Of a DNA stretch of 64,000 nucleotides, positions 38,817-47,351 are shown one piece after another. The notes beneath the pieces were generated by a model. The model saw only the letters and a list, made by a program, of their open reading frames with translations. It was not told the DNA's origin and did no database searches. How positions within the stretch are numbered: the first letter of the stretch is position 1; the number at the start of each line of letters is the position of its first letter. This DNA comes from Chloroflexota bacterium. GTDB lineage: Bacteria > Chloroflexota > Anaerolineae > Anaerolineales > Anaerolineaceae. The stretch spans positions 1 to 64,000 of the forward strand of contig JAKPNN010000021.1 of assembly GCA_029548365.1 (NCBI GenBank), written 5' to 3'. The position numbers and the translations under genes are program-made.

Positions 38817-38843
38817 TTACACGATGCCAGCTTTAAAGGAAAA

Positions 38844-38915
38844 TATTCCCGGTGAGATTCGAACTCACATTTACGGCTCCGGAGGCCGTCGCCTTATCCT
38901 TTAGGCCACGGGAAC
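38844..38915 (-). tRNA. tRNA-Arg (anticodon CCG)
   Basis: A 72-nt cloverleaf on the minus strand: acceptor GTTCCCG/CGGGAAT with a G-U closing pair, D arm GCCT/AGGC, anticodon stem ACGGC/GCCGT with loop CTCCGGA (anticodon CCG, codon CGG), and T arm GTGAG-TTCGAAT-CTCAC. CCA is not encoded. Confidence 0.93.
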
Positions 38916-38939
38916 ATGCATGCGTGGATCGCAAGCAGG

Positions 38940-39057
38940 TAAATTATACCTGAGTTAGGGGATTGGGGAATGGGGAAAGCTGAAAGGTGAAAGGGGAATG
39001 GGGGATTAAAAAATTGGGAATCAGGATTCAGGAATCAGGAATTATGAATCAGGAGTA
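38940..39057. repeat. low-complexity purine-rich intergenic repeat
   Basis: Degenerate short repeats of the type GGGGAATGGGG and GGAATCA occupy most of the gap between tRNA-Arg and the DUF2344 gene. No gene or RNA is recognisable here. Confidence 0.6.
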
Positions 39058-39087
39058 GATTTTATCACTGTAAGCTGTGCAGTGCAG

Positions 39088-39750
39088 CTAATTTAACAAT
39101 AATTGGGTGCGGCGGACGAGATAGGCGGTATTGGGGTAACCCAGGGTTTCCAGAAGGTCATCGGGGCGACCGGTGGCGCCCGCTTCTGCTTTCAGGCGCA
39201 TCCGCAGGATCGCTGCATCATCCGGAGCGGTGGCAGTTTCCAGATCCAGGATCAACGGACGCAGGTTGTAAGTCTTTTTGCGGCGTGTTATTGTGATCGT
39301 TGTTTGGTTCAACAATTGCTCAACCTGGTGATTGAGCTCCAGGATGTCCTGTGGATCATAAAAACTGACCACAAACTCACTGGCTTTCATCTGCACCTGC
39401 AGAGCGTTTTCCCCCATATCGACTTGCTGCACTGAATAAATTTCCAGTCCAGGCGGCGCAACCGCAGTCAACCGCTGCTGGATTTCCGGCAGCGGGAGCC
39501 ACTCATCCATCCAGAAGTCGAGCAGTTCCTCATCGCTGATGAACCCCAACGGGAGGGCTGAAGCGAGGTTCAGCCGGGCACGGGGATGATAACCCTGGGT
39601 GTAGCGCAGCGGCAGCTTGCTGCGCCTGAGTAGGCGTTCCCATAGGCGCTGTAAATCCAGGTGACCCGTAAAGCGCAGAGCGTCGCGTTTAGCGTAGACT
39701 ACACGAATGCGGCTGATCCCCAGCGGATGTGCGTTCACGGGCATTTCCAC
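39088..39750 (-). CDS. DUF2344/TIGR03936 radical-SAM-linked protein
   Basis: A 220-residue protein of the family that is almost always fused or adjacent to the TIGR03960 radical-SAM protein. Family features are RVVYAKRDALRFTGHLDLQR near the N-terminus, LRYTQGYHPRARLNLASALP and the FWMDEW segment. The function is unknown; a role in tRNA or cell-envelope modification has been suggested for the pair. It starts with GTG (39750) inside the last codons of the upstream gene, with an alternative ATG at 39744. The overlap implies coupled translation. Confidence 0.88.
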   Translation of the reverse strand: MEMPVNAHPLGISRIRVVYAKRDALRFTGHLDLQRLWERLLRRSKLPLRYTQGYHPRARLNLASALPLGFISDEELLDFWMDEWLPLPEIQQRLTAVAPPGLEIYSVQQVDMGENALQVQMKASEFVVSFYDPQDILELNHQVEQLLNQTTITITRRKKTYNLRPLILDLETATAPDDAAILRMRLKAEAGATGRPDDLLETLGYPNTAYLVRRTQLLLN

Positions 39751-41600
39751 CCCCCGCCAGGCTGGGCAAGTCGCAGCTCACTGAAGGCGGTCAGGATGCC
39801 GCAAGCGTAACACTGGTCACGGCAATCTGGACGCACCCCTCCAGACAGGCTCAGCCGGTAATCTTCCTGCAGGAAGGATTTGCGAACACCGACATTAATG
39901 TGATCCCAGGGTAAGACTTCATCCAGGTCACGCTCTCTAAAACTGTAGAAATCCGGATCCAAACCACATTCAGCAAAGGCTGATTCCCAATGCTCAAACC
40001 TGAACTGGTCGCCCCAGGCGTCAAAACGCGCACCCTTTCGCCAGGCGCGTTCGATTACAGGTGCTATGCGCCGGTCACCGCGTGACAGCCAGGCTTCCAG
40101 CAGCGATGCTCGCGGGTCATTCCAGGTCATCTTAATTTTGCTTCCCCTCAAAGCATCTTTCAGCAATGCCAGCTTGGCGTCAATCGCGGCCGGGTCATCA
40201 AAAGCAGCCCACTGGAACGGTGTATGCGGTTTTGGAATGAAGGTGCTCACCCCGGCATGCACCCTGACCCGCCCACCGGCTATCTGGCGCCCCTCGTGGA
40301 GTACCCTTTTGCATATATCAGCGATAGCTTCCACATCAGAGAGCGTTTCCTGCGGGTGCCCGATCATGAAATACAGTTTGAGCGATTTCCAGCCATGCTC
40401 GAACACCGAGCGCACGGTGTCCATCAGTTCCGCATCGCGTAGCGGTTTGTTGATGATGTTGCGCATCCGTTCCGTGCCGGCCTCTGGCGCGATCGTAAAC
40501 CCGCCGCCCGGCGAAAGCGATTGAAGTCCATCCATCAGCTCATCAGAAAAGGATTCAATCCTCAGCGAGGGCAGCGAAATATCCACCTGGCGTTGCGTTA
40601 ACAGCTCCCTCAAACTCTCAATCAAGGGAATGATTTCGCTATGATCCGAAGAAGACAGTGACAGCAGGCTGACCTCCTCATAGCCAGTCTGATCCAGGCC
40701 TGCGGTCAGGGCTTCCATGACCTCAATCGCCGCGCGCTCACGGATCGGTCGGTTGACCATCCCCGCGTGGCAAAAGCGGCAGCCACGTGTGCAGCCACGC
40801 ATAATCTCAATGCTGACGCGTTCGTGCACCACCTCGACGTTGGGAACCAAAAAGCGCGATAATGGCGGTGGAAGTTTTGCCAGGATGCGTTTTACCACCG
40901 GTAATTTCACCCTCGAATCAGCAGGCTCAATGGTTTTAATTTTGCCGTCAGGGTGATAATCCACCTTAACCAGTGCGGGAACATAGACGCCCGGAATCTG
41001 CGCCAGCCGCAGCAGCAGATCCTGGCGTGAACCGCCCGACTCAACCCAGGCCTGGTGCGCGTCAACAATGTCCAGGGCAGCCTCCTCGCCCTCACCGATG
41101 ACAAAGGCATCCACGAAGGATGCTACCGGTTCCGGGTTGAAAACCGCCTGCCCGCCTGCGATCACCAGGGGGTGCTGGGCCTCACGATCTTTACTGTACA
41201 GGGGGATTTTCGACAGGTCGAGGATGTTAAGGAAATTCGTGTACAGGGTTTCATAGGGCAAGCTGACCCCGATGATCTCAAAATCAGCCAGGGGACGTTT
41301 ATTCTCCAGGCTGAACAGGGGAATGCCCGCATCGCGCATGGCGGCTTCCATGTCTACCCAGGGAGCAAAGGCGCGCTCTGCAGCAACATCGACCCGCTGG
41401 TTAAGCAGGTCATACAGTATCGCAATCCCCAGGTTGGCCTGACCCAGGTCATAAATATCCGGAAACACCAGCGCCACATGCGTTTGCACACTTTCCCAGG
41501 GCTTGACGACTTGGTTCAGCTCACCCCCGACATAGCGCCCCGGCTTGGTCACAGCCGGCAAGAGATGTTCAACCCGCTCTTGCAGGCTCTTTGCCTTCAC
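39735..41600 (-). CDS. TIGR03960-family B12-binding-domain radical-SAM protein
   Basis: A radical-SAM enzyme of about 621 residues. The N-terminal part (RYVGGELNQVVK, VALVFPDIYDLGQANLGI) is the B12-binding-like domain, and the cluster motif is CTRGCRFC in MRGCTRGCRFCHAGM. The C-terminal CRDQCYACG adds further cysteines. Its substrate is unknown. I place the start at GTG 41600, with GAGGTGG upstream; GTG 41609 is nearly as good. Upstream of that the frame runs into the SDR gene and has no similarity to the family. It partners the DUF2344 gene. Confidence 0.87.
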   Translation of the reverse strand: MKAKSLQERVEHLLPAVTKPGRYVGGELNQVVKPWESVQTHVALVFPDIYDLGQANLGIAILYDLLNQRVDVAAERAFAPWVDMEAAMRDAGIPLFSLENKRPLADFEIIGVSLPYETLYTNFLNILDLSKIPLYSKDREAQHPLVIAGGQAVFNPEPVASFVDAFVIGEGEEAALDIVDAHQAWVESGGSRQDLLLRLAQIPGVYVPALVKVDYHPDGKIKTIEPADSRVKLPVVKRILAKLPPPLSRFLVPNVEVVHERVSIEIMRGCTRGCRFCHAGMVNRPIRERAAIEVMEALTAGLDQTGYEEVSLLSLSSSDHSEIIPLIESLRELLTQRQVDISLPSLRIESFSDELMDGLQSLSPGGGFTIAPEAGTERMRNIINKPLRDAELMDTVRSVFEHGWKSLKLYFMIGHPQETLSDVEAIADICKRVLHEGRQIAGGRVRVHAGVSTFIPKPHTPFQWAAFDDPAAIDAKLALLKDALRGSKIKMTWNDPRASLLEAWLSRGDRRIAPVIERAWRKGARFDAWGDQFRFEHWESAFAECGLDPDFYSFRERDLDEVLPWDHINVGVRKSFLQEDYRLSLSGGVRPDCRDQCYACGILTAFSELRLAQPGGGWKCP

Positions 41601-41610
41601 AACCTCCACC

Positions 41611-42399
41611 TCAAACCAATCCCTTATAGGTGCCGCCGTCCACCGACAACAGCACACCCGTGACGTAAGAAGCCGCCGGAGAAAGCAAAAAGGCAGCCAC
41701 CCGGGCAAATTCCTCAGGCTTAGCCATGCGACCCAGGGGGGCATCTGCGTTTTGCGCCTGCATTTCGGCTTCAATCGTGGTTCTGTTGCGCATGGCCCGA
41801 TCAGCCAATAACTGCTCCACCCGTTCCGTCTGCGTCCATGAGGGTAGGATTGAGTTGAAGCGGATTCCTTCGCCGCCCAGTTCCAGCGCAAGGGTTTTGG
41901 TCAGTCCGGCGGTCGCTGCCCGGATGCTGTTGGAGAGCACCAGGTTGGGAATCGGCTGTTTGACCGATAGCGATGTAACGGTGAGCACCGAAGGCGCTTC
42001 CGAACGCCTGAGCGCTGGCAGCGCAGCCCTGATCAGCCGGACATGGCTTAGAAAAGAGAGTTCAACAGCCTGCTCCCAGGTTGGATCATCAATTTCCTCA
42101 AATGCGGCTGGCGCCGGTCCGCCCGAGTTGGTGAACAGCAGGTCCAGGCCGCCCAATGCCTCTACAGCCTGGTCAATCAGTCTTCCAGGGATTTTTGGGT
42201 CGGTCACATCACCGGGAATCAGGGCCACCTTAACGCCAAATTCAGCCAATTCTTCGTTTGCTTGTGACAGTTTGTTGGGGTCACGGCTGTTAAGTGCAAG
42301 ATTGACGCCCTCCTGGGCAAGCACTCTGGCAGTGGCCAGCCCCAGACCGCGGCTTGCGCCGGTCAACAGGGCGATCTTTCCTTTTAATCCCAGGTCCAT
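41611..42399 (-). CDS. SDR-family oxidoreductase lacking the usual Tyr/Lys
   Basis: A short-chain dehydrogenase of 262 residues with the cofactor motif TGASRGLG (13-20) and NSG at residues 91-93-like positions (FTNSGGP). The catalytic Ser is present in VTSLSVKQPIPN. At the place of the YxxxK pair the sequence is SNSIR, so by my alignment Tyr becomes Ser166 and Lys becomes Arg170. It is annotated in relatives as a 3-oxoacyl-reductase-like SDR, but a normal hydride-transfer mechanism is doubtful. Its stop almost touches the start of the radical-SAM gene. Confidence 0.85.
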   Translation of the reverse strand: MDLGLKGKIALLTGASRGLGLATARVLAQEGVNLALNSRDPNKLSQANEELAEFGVKVALIPGDVTDPKIPGRLIDQAVEALGGLDLLFTNSGGPAPAAFEEIDDPTWEQAVELSFLSHVRLIRAALPALRRSEAPSVLTVTSLSVKQPIPNLVLSNSIRAATAGLTKTLALELGGEGIRFNSILPSWTQTERVEQLLADRAMRNRTTIEAEMQAQNADAPLGRMAKPEEFARVAAFLLSPAASYVTGVLLSVDGGTYKGLV

Positions 42400-42413
42400 G
42401 ACAACTCCTCTTT

Positions 42414-42701
42414 CTATGCGATGATTTCGATTTTCTCGCCAATCAGCGGCAAATCGGGCCAGTGACGTTCGTAAAAGGCGATGATTTTCGATAAAGTATT
42501 CTCAACATGAACGCCCGGGCTGGCCGCACACGCGATCAGCAATTCACTGCTCTGCCACACGTCCTGGTGCCCGTATTCCACCACTGAAACATTAAACTCT
42601 TTGTGCAGCCGGGCTACGATCGGTTTGATCAGTCGGCGCTTTTCCTTCAGGGAATGACAGTCCGGCAGGTGCAGCGTTAACGTTAAAATTCCGATAGTCA
42701 T
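42414..42701 (-). CDS. DUF503 (YlxP-like) protein
   Basis: A 95-residue protein of the DUF503 family, found across Gram-positive and related bacteria, often beside translation or ribosome-maturation genes. Typical sequence: LHLPDCHSLKEKRRLIKPI and FNVSVVEYGHQDVWQ. The fold is ferredoxin-like; the function is unknown. It sits 14 bases upstream of the SDR gene on the same strand. Confidence 0.88.
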   Translation of the reverse strand: MTIGILTLTLHLPDCHSLKEKRRLIKPIVARLHKEFNVSVVEYGHQDVWQSSELLIACAASPGVHVENTLSKIIAFYERHWPDLPLIGEKIEIIA

Positions 42702-42736
42702 GGCCTTAATTTAACCCGCCGAACCTCAAATGTCAA

Positions 42737-43507
42737 TCAGACCCTGTGTTCGCTGGTTACCAGGTTGGTAAGCGTCCCCAGGCCCTCAATTGTGATCGAG
42801 ACGCTGTCGCCGTCAACCAGGTCGCCGACGCCTGACGGAGTGCCGGTCAGGATGATGTCCCCCGGTTCCAGCGTCATCACCGAGGAGATAAACGCGATCA
42901 ACCGTGAAATGGAAAAGACCATATCGCGGGTCGAGCCCATCTGGCGCAGTGACTGGCTGACATGGCAGGTGATCAGCGCATCTGCAGGATCAAATTCTGT
43001 CTCGATCCAGGGACCCAGGGGGCAGAAGGTGTCGAAGCCCTTGGCGCGCGTCCAGGTCGTATCGCTGCCCTGCAAATCCCGCGCGGTGACATCGTTGGCG
43101 ATGGTGTAGCCAAAAACGGTGTCCATCGCCTCCTCCGGTGGGATCCAGCGCCCGCGCGTCCCGATCACCACAGCCAATTCTGCCTCGTGCTGCACCTGTT
43201 GAGATTGGGGCGGCAAAACAATCGCATCGCCAGGCCCGATCAGGCTGCTGCCGGGCTTGAAAAACAAAACGGGGATCTCGCCAACCGGGTTGCCAAGCTC
43301 CTGTGCGTGGGCTGCATAGTTACGCCCCACGCAGATGATCTTACCGGGCAAAACCGGGGACAAAAGCCGCACCGAATCCACCGGCAGGTCGGGGTCGAGC
43401 CGGCGGAAGGCGTCAAAGGGGTCGCCATCGATCTCGCCGACCCGGTCTTCATACAGCCAGCCGTAGCGCGGTCCGCGCAGGGGAGTTTCAAAGCGTAGGA
43501 TTTTCAT
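42737..43507 (-). CDS. fumarylacetoacetate hydrolase family protein
   Basis: A 256-residue FAH-fold enzyme. The family's motifs are all visible: VGRNYAAHAQELGN, PVLFFKPGSSLIGPGDAIVLP-like core (split here), EAELAVVIG with metal-binding Glu, DVTARDLQ and GTPSGVGDL. Members act as acylpyruvases, oxaloacetate decarboxylases or 2-hydroxyhepta-dienedioate isomerases. The short form is closest to acylpyruvase/ureidoglycolate lyase types. It is followed at 35 bases by the DUF503 gene, perhaps in one operon. Confidence 0.88.
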   Translation of the reverse strand: MKILRFETPLRGPRYGWLYEDRVGEIDGDPFDAFRRLDPDLPVDSVRLLSPVLPGKIICVGRNYAAHAQELGNPVGEIPVLFFKPGSSLIGPGDAIVLPPQSQQVQHEAELAVVIGTRGRWIPPEEAMDTVFGYTIANDVTARDLQGSDTTWTRAKGFDTFCPLGPWIETEFDPADALITCHVSQSLRQMGSTRDMVFSISRLIAFISSVMTLEPGDIILTGTPSGVGDLVDGDSVSITIEGLGTLTNLVTSEHRV

Positions 43508-43542
43508 ACCAGGAATGATACCATTTAAAACCGGGCATGCGG

Positions 43543-43548
43543 TATAAT
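43543..43548 (+). promoter_or_regulatory. putative -10 box for tRNA-Val
   Basis: TATAAT lies 10 bases before the tRNA. It is in the same context (GGTATAAT) as several other boxes of this window. Confidence 0.5.
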
Positions 43549-43558
43549 TTTTGTTCCC

Positions 43559-43632
43559 GGGCGGATAGCTCAGTTGGTTAGAGCGCTTCTCTTACACAGA
43601 AGAGGTCGCAGGTTCGAGTCCTGTTCCGCCCA
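43559..43632 (+). tRNA. tRNA-Val (anticodon TAC)
   Basis: A 74-nt cloverleaf: acceptor GGGCGGA/TCCGCCC (with one non-canonical pair at most), D arm GCTC/GAGC, anticodon stem CTTCT/AGAAG with loop CTTACAC (anticodon TAC) and T arm GCAGG-TTCGAGT-CCTGT. No CCA is encoded. The AT-rich accessory region starts right after its 3' end, as expected for a tRNA used as an integration site. Confidence 0.93.
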
Positions 43633-43710
43633 TTTTTGGGTTAAAGAAGGGGGATGGATGGCTATATTGTCAATCTTCACTCGACTTAATTATATAGTGC
43701 CTATAGTGGT

Positions 43711-44232
43711 TTATTGTGATTTATATTTTAATTTTAGATCTTCTATATACTTATTTAATATTATTTGCATTTCGTTTAACAGAAGGCCAATTTTTTCGAG
43801 TGGTAACTCAACAAAGAAATTTTTGTCATTATAGTTATCTTTGAACACAATATTTTTCTCAATATATTCAACTTTTCCATGAGCAAGTGCATTACGAATG
43901 TGTTTAATGTACTGTGTGTTAGGTTTATCATATTGATAAGTTGACTGACTAGCAGTTTTAATGCTATCAATTTTCTTATCTAATAAATCATAATCAGTCT
44001 GGTATTCTAAATAAATTACTTCCTTAGGAACTAACAATAGAGAGTATAAATACATCAGTAGCATTCCTTGATTATCTATTTTTATTTTCTCTATATACAT
44101 TTTAATACTGGCATTATCAAAATGCATTTCCTCAAAATATTTACTCTCCAAAAATTTACTTTTATGTAATTCAGTAATAAATGAAATCGATATTAATAGC
44201 TGTAAAATCATATTTTCATCTTGTGCTAGCAT
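43711..44232 (-). CDS. HEPN-like protein of the accessory island
   Basis: A 173-residue AT-rich protein. It has the motif HIRNALAHGKVEYIEKN, with R113 and H118 spaced R-x4-H as in HEPN RNases and toxins; the surrounding sequence is all helical. I start at ATG 44232, 7 bases after AGGGAGAT, rather than at 44316. A stand-alone HEPN protein may be an RNA-cleaving toxin or abortive-infection factor, but no antitoxin is evident next to it. Its base composition is far from that of the core genome, suggesting transfer. Confidence 0.75.
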   Translation of the reverse strand: MLAQDENMILQLLISISFITELHKSKFLESKYFEEMHFDNASIKMYIEKIKIDNQGMLLMYLYSLLLVPKEVIYLEYQTDYDLLDKKIDSIKTASQSTYQYDKPNTQYIKHIRNALAHGKVEYIEKNIVFKDNYNDKNFFVELPLEKIGLLLNEMQIILNKYIEDLKLKYKSQ

Positions 44233-44545
44233 AATAAATCTCCCTATTTTTCTGATAGACACAATTATATCCCCATCATTTATAATAACGACCAATGAAA
44301 AATAGTAAAAATCCAAAAAATATGTGTACGCTCTTGTGGTAATTAAGCTATATCGAATCGATCTTCAATAAGTCTGGAATTTCCAATACTCTATCTCTTC
44401 GTTTGCATAATCCTGGAAAAAAAACCACCAATACCAGCGTGTAAGCCCACAACACAGCAGAGACGGCTCAGGTCGTCCTTTGTTTTTTAATGACCATTAA
44501 AACAGCCCGTAGTATTAAAGGGGCTTTTATCAAATATTGATGGTG

Positions 44546-44551
44546 TATAAT
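44546..44551 (+). promoter_or_regulatory. putative -10 box for the methyltransferase operon
   Basis: A TATAAT in the context GTGTATAAT lies 46 bases before the methyltransferase start. Confidence 0.4.
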
Positions 44552-44596
44552 CATACCAAACCTTGTGTTACACAAGACGATACGAGAGGGACCTGC

Positions 44597-45757
44597 ATGG
44601 CGAACGTAAATCTTTCCGCTGCTAAACGAGCAAAATACGATGAGTTTTATACGCAGTACCGCGATATTGAAAAAGAAATTTCAGCCTATTTAGATTACGA
44701 TCCGCACGTCTTCCGCGGTAAAACCATCCTGCTGCCCTGTGATGACCCCGAATGGAGTAACTTTACCAGGTATTTTGCCCAGAATTTTGAGCGCTTTGGA
44801 TTGAAAAAGCTGATCAGCACCAGCTACGCCGCCGACAGCAAAACCTACAGCGACGCTTACCAACCGACACTGTTTGAAACCGCAGACCCCAAATTCGACC
44901 GCGGCAAAACCACGCTTAACGGCAAAATCTTCACTCTGACGGGCGACCGCACCGGCGACCGGGAGATTAATATTGATGACCTCGAATGGGATTACCTGGA
45001 CGGCGATGGCGATTTCAGAAGCGCTGAGGTCACCCGGTTGCGCGATGAGTCCGACATGATCATCACCAACCCGCCCTTTTCATTGTTTCGAGAGTTTTTG
45101 GCCTGGATCGTAGAGACTGACAAGCAATTCGTTATTATCGGTAATCTGAATGCCATCACGTATAAAGAAGTTTTTCCATTGATTAAAGATGACATAATTT
45201 GGTTAGGTAATGGTTTCCAAGCTGGCAATGCTTATTTTTTCACGCCTAATACAGATAATTATGCAGAAGGTGTGTTTAATCCTGAAACAGGCTTGGTGAA
45301 ATTTCGGAATGTTTGTTGGTTCACAAACCTCGATCACGGCAGACGCCACCAACCACTCCCCTTGATGACTATGGAAGACAACTTGAAATTTAGCAAGCAC
45401 AAGCAGATCAGGGGCAAAGCATCCTATGATAGGTACGACAATTACGACGCCATCGAAGTGCCCTTCACCGACGCCATCCCCAGCGACTATGACGGCGTGA
45501 TGGGCGTGCCGATCAGTTTCCTGGATAAGTACAACCCGGAGCAATTTGAGATTATGGGGATGTGTGAGAATTTAGATCTCTATAACATGAAGACAAAAGT
45601 TTATACTACTGAACAATGCAAACAAGCCTACTTTGCCAAGTTTGGGAAACCAGGAACATATGATTTAAATGCCAGTGGGGTTATTGAGAAAAATGGGTTA
45701 TTGGAGAAAGTTTATCAGCGAATACTTATTCAACACAGGAGGGGAAGCGCAAAATGA
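44597..45757 (+). CDS. EcoRI-type adenine-specific DNA methyltransferase
   Basis: An N6-adenine DNA methyltransferase of 386 residues in the M.EcoRI family. The N-terminal hallmark [16 protein letters not shown] is followed by [16 protein letters not shown], and the catalytic motif IV is TNPPFS at residues 157-162. The target site cannot be read from sequence. I use ATG 44597, after GAGAGG. It overlaps the DUF262 gene by 4 bases (ATGA). The pair looks like a restriction-modification or related defence unit in which this enzyme protects the host DNA. Confidence 0.9.
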   Translation: MANVNLSAAKRAKYDEFYTQYRDIEKEISAYLDYDPHVFRGKTILLPCDDPEWSNFTRYFAQNFERFGLKKLISTSYAADSKTYSDAYQPTLFETADPKFDRGKTTLNGKIFTLTGDRTGDREINIDDLEWDYLDGDGDFRSAEVTRLRDESDMIITNPPFSLFREFLAWIVETDKQFVIIGNLNAITYKEVFPLIKDDIIWLGNGFQAGNAYFFTPNTDNYAEGVFNPETGLVKFRNVCWFTNLDHGRRHQPLPLMTMEDNLKFSKHKQIRGKASYDRYDNYDAIEVPFTDAIPSDYDGVMGVPISFLDKYNPEQFEIMGMCENLDLYNMKTKVYTTEQCKQAYFAKFGKPGTYDLNASGVIEKNGLLEKVYQRILIQHRRGSAK

Positions 45758-46917
45758 AAACAACGCTCAGAACCGATTACACCGTCAAAGACATCTGTGA
45801 GGGCTTTGTCTATAACGAACTGGAAGGCAAGGGCTTGTTTGGCTTGGCGGGCAAACTCACCGTCCAGCCCGAGTACCAGCGCAATTATTTCTACGCCGAT
45901 GGCAAAAAAGATGTGGCGGTGATCGATTCACTGCTCAAGGGCTATCCATTGGGGTTGATCTACTTCAACAAGGTGGACGATGATCATTTTGAGGTTCTGG
46001 ATGGTCAACAGCGGATTACCAGCTTTGGCAGGTATGTGACCAACAAATTTGCCGTCAAAGATGAACACGGCATGGAGCAGTATTTCAGCGGTATCGCTGC
46101 TGATAAACAGGCAAAGATATTGAACGCGCAGCTCCTGATTTATGAATGCGAGGGGACAGAGAGTGTCCTCAAGGAGTGGTTCAAAATCATCAATATCGCT
46201 GGGGTGCCCCTCAATGACCAGGAGCTGCTCAATGCGGTTTATTCCGGTCCTTTTGTGACGCTTGCAAAAGCAGAATTCAGCAACAGCCAGAACGCCAACA
46301 TTCAAAAATGGAGCGCCTATATCAAAGGTAGCGCCAACCGGCAGGATTACCTGGAACGAGCACTGGACTGGGTCAGCCAGGGTAATATCGGCGCTTATAT
46401 GAGCCGCCATCGCTACGATGATCATATCAACGAACTGAAGACCTATTTCAACGCCGTCATCGATTGGGTTTCCAGCGTGTTCATCGATGTAGAGAGTGAA
46501 ATGAGGGGGCTTGAATGGGGGCGGCTGTATGAAACCTATCATCACAAACCCTACAACCCGGGTGAGGTTTCAAGAAAGGTGAGAGAGCTCTACGCGGACC
46601 CGTATGTTTCCAGCAAGAAGGGTATTTTTGAGTATATTTTGGGTGGCTGCGATGACACCCGGCTGCTGACGGTACGGGTTTTTGACGAGGCGACCAGGAA
46701 TGCCGCTTACGCAAAGCAAACGAGTGAAGCCAGGGCGGAAGGTAAATCAAACTGCCCGTTGTGCGCCGTCAGTCCTGAAGCCAATCGCAGCAAAATCTGG
46801 AATTTGAGATAGATGGATGCTGATCATGTCACCGCGTGGAGCAAGGGCGGGTCTTCAAGTATAGAAAACTGCCAGATCTTGTGCAGAACCCACAACCGGG
46901 CAAAAGGAAATCGTTAA
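45754..46917 (+). pseudogene. DUF262-HNH nuclease interrupted by an in-frame amber codon
   Basis: The N-terminal part is a DUF262 (ParB/GmrS-like) domain with [10 protein letters not shown] and the motif DGQQR at residues 83-87. The C-terminus begins an HNH domain with CPLC (C334, C337). Translation stops at TAG 46810-46812. The same frame then continues with ATG at 46813 for 34 codons, MDADHVTAWSKGGSSS and ENCQILCRTHNRAKGNR, giving the missing HNH residues and ending at TAA 46915-46917. The upstream 352-residue product alone lacks the catalytic half of its nuclease. Readthrough, re-initiation (TAGATG), sequencing error and true decay are all possible. Confidence 0.85.
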
Positions 46918-47351
46918 GCGAACCGGGCAGTCCCGATGGGGTTAGCCCTGTATCTGATGCCAGAAACCACCAGGGTGCGTAAATACGCGCCAGGTTGAAA
47001 GAAAAAGGGGAGTTTTTCAGAATTGTGTATCGATGTGCCAAACTAAGCACGGCTTTGAGCCTTTTGTTCCTCCTCTTGAAAAGTTGAAATATTTTTGGTG
47101 AAATGAATATCAACATGTTCGAGAAAAGTGGTGACAACCCAAAAAGCACAAAACGCAATTTGCACAGCTTGATAAGATACTAACATGGTTTGGACAATAT
47201 TTAGAGCAATTTAACTACATGAAAATAAATGCCTTTATAAAAAACGGTTTTTATCAAATTCGAACAAATGAATTTACATTATAATAAGTCAAGATACTTT
47301 AATGTGACCACCAAATCAAGTGCCTACAAGTATCAAATCAACGGAGGAAAT
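46918..47351. other. intergenic region after the DUF262-HNH gene
   Basis: About 430 bases without a supported gene. It contains an imperfect hairpin around 46971-46996 (CCAGGGTGCGT/ACGCGCCAGG) that may end the restriction operon. From about 47160 it becomes strongly AT-rich, marking a change of sequence origin before the zinc-ribbon gene. Confidence 0.4.

Noticed and set aside
46918-47267. Group II intron or reverse-transcriptase remnant after the HNH tail
   Set aside because: The sequence has a hairpin and some GC-rich blocks, but no domain V-like motif or reverse-transcriptase residues were found.
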